Positions 59,166 to 64,000 of a stretch of DNA of 64,000 nt are shown piece after piece (within the stretch, counting starts at the first letter, position 1; every line of letters starts with the position of its first letter). The stretch spans positions 9,538,001-9,602,000 of the forward strand of contig NZ_CP071090.1 of the NCBI RefSeq assembly GCF_017301735.1, written 5' to 3'. The position numbers and the translations under genes were made by a program. Below the pieces are notes generated by a model. That model made no database searches. It had not been told where the DNA came from and worked only from the letters and a program-made list of their open reading frames with translations. Source of the DNA: Pyxidicoccus parkwaysis (GTDB lineage Bacteria > Myxococcota > Myxococcia > Myxococcales > Myxococcaceae).

Positions 59166-61880
59166 ATGCGTTATCGAAGTATGAGAATCAGAGGAGCCGC
59201 AGGGCTCATGGCCAGCCTGACACTGGCCGCCTGCGGTGAGACGTCTCAAACCCCCGAAGCCACATCCCCCCAGACGACGGCGCAGGCGCTGGCCACGGGG
59301 CCAGACTTCGTCGTGACGTCGGTGACGGGCCCCACGAGCGTGAGGACCTCGGACTCGATGTCCGTCACGGTGCAGACCTGCAACCAGGGCACGCAGTCCG
59401 GCTCCGTGGCCGTGGAGCTGTACCTGTCCTCGGACAACGTCATCACCCCCAATGGCCCCAGCGGCCCTTCGCCCGACATCTACCTGCAATACGTCCCCGT
59501 GTACCTCGGCGCGGGCGAGTGCCGCACGGACACGGTGCAGACTCCCGTCTGGGTGAGCACCGAGGGTGCGTACTACCTGGGCGCCGTCGCGGACCCGATG
59601 AATCAGCTCCCGGAGACGAACGAGACCAACAACATCAAGCTGGGCGGCCGCATCGGCGTGGGCAACAAGCCGGACCTGGTGGTGACTGCCGTCACGGCGC
59701 CCATCGCCATGCAGTCCGGCGCGCCGCCTGCCGCCATCTCCGTGTCCGTGTGCAACCTGGGCACGCAGCCCGGCAACGCGCCCCTGGAGGTGTTCGCCTC
59801 CCAGGACTCCGTCATCGTTCCGCGCGGCCCCGGCAGCGACCTTCCGCTTGGCTACGTGAATCTCCAGCCGCTGATGCCAGGCCAGTGCCGCACGGAGCAG
59901 GTGCAGCCCACGGCTGGCGGACTCGGTGAGGGCGTCTGGTACGTGGGCGCCGTGGTGGACTCGGACAACTTCCTCTCCGAGCTCATCGAGGACAACAACA
60001 CCCGCGTGGGCAACCGCATGGGCGTCGGCTACAAGCCGGAGCTCGTCGTCACGGCCGTCAGCGGGCCCGCGAGCGCGCAGCCGGGCAGCTCCATCAACCT
60101 CACCGCGACGGTGTGCAACCAGGGCACGCAGCCCGCGCCCGCCCTGGTGGAGTGGTACCTGTCCCAGGACGCGGTCATCACGCCCCGGGGTGCCTCGGCG
60201 GACGTCCCCGTGGGCTACACCTCCCTGTCACTCAACCCGGGGCAGTGCGCGACGCGCACCATCCAGGGCTACGCGGGTGGCGCCGCCCAGGGCCCGTACT
60301 ACCTGGGCGCCGCGGTGGACCCGGACAACCAGACCCCGGAGTTCTTCGACGACAACAACACCCGCGCGGGCAGCCGCATCGGCCTGGGCAGTGGCCCGGA
60401 CCTGGTGGTGGCGGCCGTCTCCGGCCCCACCAGCGCGCTGCCCGGCCAGCCCTTCAGCACGTCCGTGCGCGTGTGCAACCAGGGCACGGCGAGCGGCGGC
60501 GGCGACGTGGAGCTGTACCTGTCCCAGGACAACGTCATCACTCCGGCGGCGCCGCCGGGGCCCAACACGGACCAGCCCGTGGGCATGGCCTCCGTGTTCC
60601 TCGCGGCGGCCGAGTGCCGCACGCTGACGGTGACGGGCTACGCGAGCGGCCCGGAGGGTGCCTTCTACCTGGGCGCCGTGGTGGACCCGCGCAACTCCAC
60701 GGCCGAGCTCCTCGAGGACAACAACACCCGCGCGGGCAGCCGCATCGGCGTGGGCTCCAAGGCGGACTTCGTCGTCACCTCCGTCAGCGGCCCCGCGAGT
60801 GTGACGCCCGGTCAGTCCTTCAACGTCACGGCGACGGTGTGCAACCAGGGCACCGCCAACAACAGCACCGGCGTGGAAATCCTCCTGTCGCAGGACTCCG
60901 TCATCACGCCGAACAACGGCCCCACTCCGAGCCCCGACTTCCACATCGGCATGGCCTCCTCGAGCCCGCTCGCTCCGGGGGCATGCCAGACGCTGACCAT
61001 CCCCGCCTACGGCTCCGCTCCGCAGGATGGCGCGTACTACCTCGGCGCCGTCGCGGACCCGGCCAACTCCACCGCCGAGCTCCTCGAGGACAACAACACC
61101 CGCGCGGGCAGCCGCATCGGCGTGGGGTACAAGCCGGACCTCACCCTGACATCCCCCACCGCTCCCTCGAGCGCGCGGCCGTACCAGTCGTTCAATGTCT
61201 CCGTGCAGGTGTGCAACAAGGGGACGCAGCCGTCGGGCTCGAACCAGGTGCACTTCTACGCGTCCGAGGACACGGTCATCACCCCGAACGTGTATGGCCC
61301 CCCCGGGCCTGACCTCCCCGTGGCCATGGCCCCCGTCGGCAGCCTCACGCCGGGCCAGTGCCAGACGGTGACGGCCTCCGCCTCCGGCATCTCGGAGGGC
61401 GCGTGGTACCTGGGCGCCGTGGTGGACCCGCAGAACACGGAGCTGGAGTTCATCGAGGACAACAACACCAGCGTGTCGGCGGGCCGCTTCGGCGTCGGTG
61501 ACCGGCCGGACTTCGTGGTGACGTCCATCACCACTCCCGCGAGCATCCGGCAGGGCCAGTCCTTCACGGCCTCGGTGCGCGTGTGCAACCAGGGCACGTG
61601 GGACGGCAGCGCCGACGTGGAGCTGTACCTGTCCGAGGACTCGGTCATCACGCCGAACGCGCCGGGCGTGCCTTCGCCCGACTTCTTCCTGGGCGGGACG
61701 TTCAGCGGCAACCTCGCCGCGGGGGTGTGCCAGACGGTGAGCATCAACGCGTACACGAGCGGAGTCTTCGCGGGCTCGTGGAACGTGGGCGCCGTGGTGG
61801 ACGTGCACGGCCCCGTCAACAACGAGCTCCTCGAGGACAACAACACCCGCCTGGGGAATCTCGTCGTCGTCACCCCTTGA
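59166..61880 (+). CDS. Lipoprotein with seven CARDB-type beta-sandwich repeats
   Basis: 904 residues from ATG 59166, with GAGG seven bases upstream. The signal ends LAAC (lipidated Cys near residue 22). Seven repeats of about 123 residues follow, each starting (P/A)(D/E)(F/L)VVT(S/A)V(S/T)GP and ending with LGAVVDP, then ELLEDNNTR, then GSRIGVG. This is a CARDB/adhesion-type fold. Each repeat contains a Cys pair (VCNQGT and CRT or CQT) that probably forms a disulfide. Surface-exposed repeat proteins of this kind are common in myxobacteria. Repeat number may vary among strains because the repeats are so similar. Downstream come two hairpins. Confidence 0.9.
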   Translation: MRYRSMRIRGAAGLMASLTLAACGETSQTPEATSPQTTAQALATGPDFVVTSVTGPTSVRTSDSMSVTVQTCNQGTQSGSVAVELYLSSDNVITPNGPSGPSPDIYLQYVPVYLGAGECRTDTVQTPVWVSTEGAYYLGAVADPMNQLPETNETNNIKLGGRIGVGNKPDLVVTAVTAPIAMQSGAPPAAISVSVCNLGTQPGNAPLEVFASQDSVIVPRGPGSDLPLGYVNLQPLMPGQCRTEQVQPTAGGLGEGVWYVGAVVDSDNFLSELIEDNNTRVGNRMGVGYKPELVVTAVSGPASAQPGSSINLTATVCNQGTQPAPALVEWYLSQDAVITPRGASADVPVGYTSLSLNPGQCATRTIQGYAGGAAQGPYYLGAAVDPDNQTPEFFDDNNTRAGSRIGLGSGPDLVVAAVSGPTSALPGQPFSTSVRVCNQGTASGGGDVELYLSQDNVITPAAPPGPNTDQPVGMASVFLAAAECRTLTVTGYASGPEGAFYLGAVVDPRNSTAELLEDNNTRAGSRIGVGSKADFVVTSVSGPASVTPGQSFNVTATVCNQGTANNSTGVEILLSQDSVITPNNGPTPSPDFHIGMASSSPLAPGACQTLTIPAYGSAPQDGAYYLGAVADPANSTAELLEDNNTRAGSRIGVGYKPDLTLTSPTAPSSARPYQSFNVSVQVCNKGTQPSGSNQVHFYASEDTVITPNVYGPPGPDLPVAMAPVGSLTPGQCQTVTASASGISEGAWYLGAVVDPQNTELEFIEDNNTSVSAGRFGVGDRPDFVVTSITTPASIRQGQSFTASVRVCNQGTWDGSADVELYLSEDSVITPNAPGVPSPDFFLGGTFSGNLAAGVCQTVSINAYTSGVFAGSWNVGAVVDVHGPVNNELLEDNNTRLGNLVVVTP

Positions 61881-61890
61881 GCCGGGACGC

Positions 61891-61924
61891 GGGCGCGTGG
61901 AAGGAAGGCTCATTCCACGCGCCC
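61891..61924 (+). terminator. Hairpin GGGCGCGTGGAA/TTCCACGCGCCC
   Basis: Perfect 12-bp stem with loop GGAAGGCTCA, ten bases after the CARDB stop. It is the same element as at 47552-47581. Confidence 0.85.
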
Positions 61925-61940
61925 GGGCCGCGACGTGAAG

Positions 61941-61973
61941 GGCCCGCCTCTCTCGGTGCGGGAGGGGCGGGCC
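61941..61973. terminator. Second hairpin GGCCCGCC/GGCGGGCC
   Basis: An 8-bp perfect stem between the convergent CARDB and SUKH genes, suitable for terminating the SUKH transcript. Confidence 0.6.
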
Positions 61974-62018
61974 GGACGTGGATGAAGCTCGATGTCGCAG
62001 GCTGCTCAGTTCAACTGG

Positions 62019-62498
62019 CTATGCCTCGAGGAGCCGGGGCGATAGCTCATCAGAGCGCAGAGACAACATGAAGGCATCCATGTTCTCGGCCAGGACGTAG
62101 ACGTTTGTCTCATCTTCACGTGCGTGGGCATCCCAGTAGACGACCCGCCCCACGGAATTTCCTGCAACTTCCAAGCAGACCTTGTCGGCGCCTTCTGTCG
62201 TGGCAATTGGAAGCAATCCCGTGGGAATGCGTCCCCTGAAGACCTTGAGGTTCCAGTCGAGATTGCACGACTCAACAGGGTCGTTCAGCCCGAAGAAAAA
62301 GTGGATTCGACCAAACGGGTTTCCGCTCAGGCCGTTGATCACGAAGAGGTCGCGCTCAGGTCGTCCGCCATTCGTTGCCAACAAGAACTCTCGAAAACAG
62401 GTGGGAAGTCTGACTCCGCACTTCTCTTCAAATGACCGAAGCGCCTCCTCGGTCAGCGGAGGCCCGCCCTCGGATGTCCGCACGAAGTGAGCCATCAT
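62019..62498 (-). CDS. SMI1/KNR4 (SUKH) family protein, orphan
   Basis: 159 residues from the ATG at 62496-62498 (a second ATG one codon later is equivalent). SUKH signatures: PLTEEALRSFEEKCGVRLPTCF, followed by LLATNGGRPER, then FGRIHFFFGLND, and TGLLPIATTEGADKVCLEV. SUKH proteins are mostly immunity proteins of polymorphic toxins or contact-dependent systems. No toxin gene is next to it. The DNA here is visibly less G+C-rich and its codon use differs from the neighbours, so it may have been acquired. It may serve as an orphan immunity gene. Confidence 0.85.
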   Translation of the reverse strand: MMAHFVRTSEGGPPLTEEALRSFEEKCGVRLPTCFREFLLATNGGRPERDLFVINGLSGNPFGRIHFFFGLNDPVESCNLDWNLKVFRGRIPTGLLPIATTEGADKVCLEVAGNSVGRVVYWDAHAREDETNVYVLAENMDAFMLSLRSDELSPRLLEA

Positions 62499-62618
62499 TG
62501 GCCTCCTGCGAAGCCACCAGTGTGCCCGGTCCGGGCATGGATATCAGTCCCCCCACCTCTCAGCGCGCATCACTCCCTCATTTCAATGGGAGCAAGGCTA
62601 CCCGCGACAGGTCCAGCG

Positions 62619-63104
62619 TCAGAGCCCCAGTCCTTCACGAATCCGCTTCACCACCTCCTCCGGCGGAGGCGTCACGTCCACCCGGAGCGCATTCGCCGGC
62701 AGCTCCAGCGTCTCGAGCTGGCTGTCCAGCAGCGACGGCGGCATGAAGTGCCCGTGGCGCTGCGCCAGCCGGCTCGCCAGCACCTCGCGCGGCGCGTCCA
62801 GGTACACCCACCGCATCCGCGCCGGGTCCACCTCCAGCACCTGGCGGTAGGACGCCTTCAGCGCCGAGCACGCCACCACCAAATCGTCCCCCTGCTTCAG
62901 CGCCGCGCCAATCAGCCCCGACAGCATCCGCAGCCACGGCCAGCGGTCCTCGTCCGTCAGCGGCACGCCCGCCGCCATCTTCGCGATGTTGGACTGCGGG
63001 TGCAGGTCGTCTGCGTCCACGAAGCGCCAGCCCAGCGACGCCGCCAGCGCGCGGCCCTCCGTCGTCTTCCCCGCGCCCGACACCCCCATGACGATGACCA
63101 CCAT
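62619..63104 (-). CDS. gntK: Gluconokinase
   Basis: 161 residues from the ATG 63102-63104, with GGAGG nine bases upstream. P-loop GVSGAGKTT, then DADDLHPQSNIAKM with the gluconate-binding pattern, DEDRWPWLRML, ACSALKASYRQVL, HGHFMPPSLLDSQLETLE. It phosphorylates gluconate to 6-phosphogluconate with ATP and feeds the pentose phosphate or Entner-Doudoroff pathway. Single-gene unit; about the normal length (160-180). Confidence 0.95.
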   Translation of the reverse strand: MVVIVMGVSGAGKTTEGRALAASLGWRFVDADDLHPQSNIAKMAAGVPLTDEDRWPWLRMLSGLIGAALKQGDDLVVACSALKASYRQVLEVDPARMRWVYLDAPREVLASRLAQRHGHFMPPSLLDSQLETLELPANALRVDVTPPPEEVVKRIREGLGL

Positions 63105-63207
63105 TGCGTGCGTCCTCCAGGCACCGTGAAACCGCCGGCCATCATTCGGCCCGGGCCCGTCGCGTGCCACCCCATTTGACGCCGAATGCCCACCTCCATA
63201 CGTCCTG

Positions 63208-63233
63208 GGAATGTCAGACCCGGCAGGTACTCT
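63208..63233 (+). promoter_or_regulatory. Putative DNA-damage-type promoter of the ligase gene
   Basis: GGAATGTCAGACCCG (63208-63222) then TGTCAG-N10-TACTCT. It matches the block at 31572-31597 and gives a leader of about 37 bases for the ligase gene. Confidence 0.6.
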
Positions 63234-63276
63234 TCCTTTCGTCGCCGCGAGAGACGCGGCACGGAGGGGGAAGTTC

Positions 63277-64000
63277 ATGGCGGACATCGCGGACGGCCAG
63301 CAGGTGGAGCTCCAGGGTTCAGGCTCCAAGCCCTACATCCTCAAGAACACCGGCGGCGTGTACTCGTGCAACTGCCCCGCCTGGCGCAACCAGTCCATCG
63401 CGATTGAGCGCCGCACCTGCAAGCACCTGCGCAAGGTGCGCGGCGACGCGGCCGAGGACGCGCGCACCGGTGGCACCAGCACCGCTCCCGCCGCGAAGCC
63501 CGCGGCGAAGGCGAAGAAGGCCGGCGACTCGGCGGAGTCTTCCGAGTCCGCGGAGGCCGAATCCAAGGACAAGGCGCCGCCGCTGCTGCTCGCGCACTCG
63601 TGGGAGAACGACGTCGACCTCACCGACTGGTGGATGAGCGAGAAGCTCGACGGCGTGCGCGCGTACTGGGACGGCAAGCGCTTCTGGTCGCGCCTGGGCA
63701 ACGAGTTCTTCGCGCCCGCGTGGTTCACCGCGGGACTGCCGGACTTCCCGCTCGACGGCGAGCTGTTCGGCGGCCGCAAGCGCTTCCAGCGCACGGTGAG
63801 CATCGTCCGCCGGCAGGACCGCGGCAACGACTGGAAGGAGCTCTTCTTCGTCGCCTTCGACGCGCCGTCGGTGGACGCCGCTTTCGAGCAGCGGCTGGAG
63901 CACTGCCGCAAGTGGATGGAGGACGCGAAGCCCGCGTACGCGAAGTGGCACGAGCACGTGCGCTGCAAGGGCACGCCGCACCTGCGCGAGGAATTGGAGC
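63277..64000 (+). CDS. SWIM zinc finger - ATP-dependent DNA ligase (N-terminal part)
   Basis: At least 241 residues; the gene continues past the window. GGAGG lies upstream of ATG 63277. Residues 17-52 are a SWIM-type zinc finger, CxC...CxH with C31, C33, C48, H50, where the Cys pair lies in YSCNCPAW and the rest in RRTCKHLR. A Lys/Ala/Ser-rich linker (about 60-95) leads to the nucleotidyltransferase domain with the adenylation Lys K123 in EKLDGVRAYW and the next motif FPLDGEL. This is an ATP-dependent DNA ligase of the small bacterial type, likely for DNA repair. The SWIM domain may bind DNA or partner proteins. Confidence 0.9.
   Translation, partial: MADIADGQQVELQGSGSKPYILKNTGGVYSCNCPAWRNQSIAIERRTCKHLRKVRGDAAEDARTGGTSTAPAAKPAAKAKKAGDSAESSESAEAESKDKAPPLLLAHSWENDVDLTDWWMSEKLDGVRAYWDGKRFWSRLGNEFFAPAWFTAGLPDFPLDGELFGGRKRFQRTVSIVRRQDRGNDWKELFFVAFDAPSVDAAFEQRLEHCRKWMEDAKPAYAKWHEHVRCKGTPHLREELE

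Noticed and set aside
62019..62498. Polymorphic toxin/immunity locus
   Set aside because: No toxin, no Rhs/VgrG or CDI gene in the neighbourhood.

Overview
The window is very G+C-rich DNA with strong G/C third-position codon use. It is densely packed with lipoproteins, two-component kinases, one-component regulators and Myxococcales-type families (DUF2378, CARDB repeats, HEAT-repeat proteins). It holds a complete pomY-pomZ-pomX cluster (27.1-31.3 kb). Its ParA-like PomZ has Walker residues at the numbers reported for Myxococcus xanthus PomZ (G62, K66, D90), and its PomX N-terminal peptide carries K13 and R15. This points to the chromosome of a myxobacterium of the Myxococcus/Corallococcus/Archangium group. 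No rRNA, tRNA, CRISPR array, intact insertion sequence or prophage was seen.

Layout. 0-4.3 kb: ohrR-ohr peroxide operon, a HipA-like kinase/DUF3037 pair, a lipoprotein, an EEP-family hydrolase and a DUF421 membrane protein. 4.3-9.7 kb: a DUF2089/DUF4097/J-domain run and an M1-type aminopeptidase with a HEAT-like tail. 9.9-13.9 kb: a multi-PAS histidine kinase, a 55-residue protein, a DUF3616 protein and a lipoprotein. 13.9-17.6 kb: an ECF sigma factor translationally coupled to a protein that joins an anti-sigma zinc finger, one membrane helix, TPR-like repeats and a CHAT protease domain. 17.7-21.8 kb: TspO, DUF924, two ferritin-like proteins and DUF2378. 22-26.7 kb: a CHASE2 adenylate cyclase operon with an SH3 protein and an M48 lipoprotein peptidase, then a DUF4382 lipoprotein. 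27-31.3 kb: pomXZY. 31.7-37.8 kb: an XRE regulator, a desaturase overlapping an AraC regulator, a divergent aldo-keto reductase/TetR pair, a histidine kinase and a PLD-type protein. 37.8-43 kb: TetR with two tandem aldehyde dehydrogenases and two PH-domain proteins. 43-49 kb: ABC-F, an LprI-like protein, a B3/B4 protein, a phosphotransferase and an SGNH-like protein. 49-54 kb: a serine hydrolase/LysR pair, a GNAT enzyme and a DhaK-DhaL fusion. 54-64 kb: cNMP and CBS proteins, HxlR/nitronate monooxygenase, an S37 peptidase, a seven-repeat CARDB lipoprotein, an orphan SUKH protein, gluconokinase and the start of a SWIM-domain DNA ligase.

The least explained signals are these. (1) Four genes (pomX, the serine hydrolase, lysR, dhaKL) each have their 3'-terminal codons repeated immediately downstream as diverged tandem copies; three of the four lie within about 3.3 kb. 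(2) The sigma / anti-sigma-TPR-CHAT pair is a candidate protease-linked transcription switch. (3) Three TGAC-N5-GTCA sites at exactly 22-bp spacing precede a tetR gene. (4) A 15-bp identical promoter block, resembling the actinobacterial PafBC/RecA-NDp promoter, lies upstream of both an XRE regulator and the DNA ligase gene. (5) A 57-codon patch of alien codon use sits inside the cNMP-binding gene.

All calls come from reading the sequence. No database search was run.
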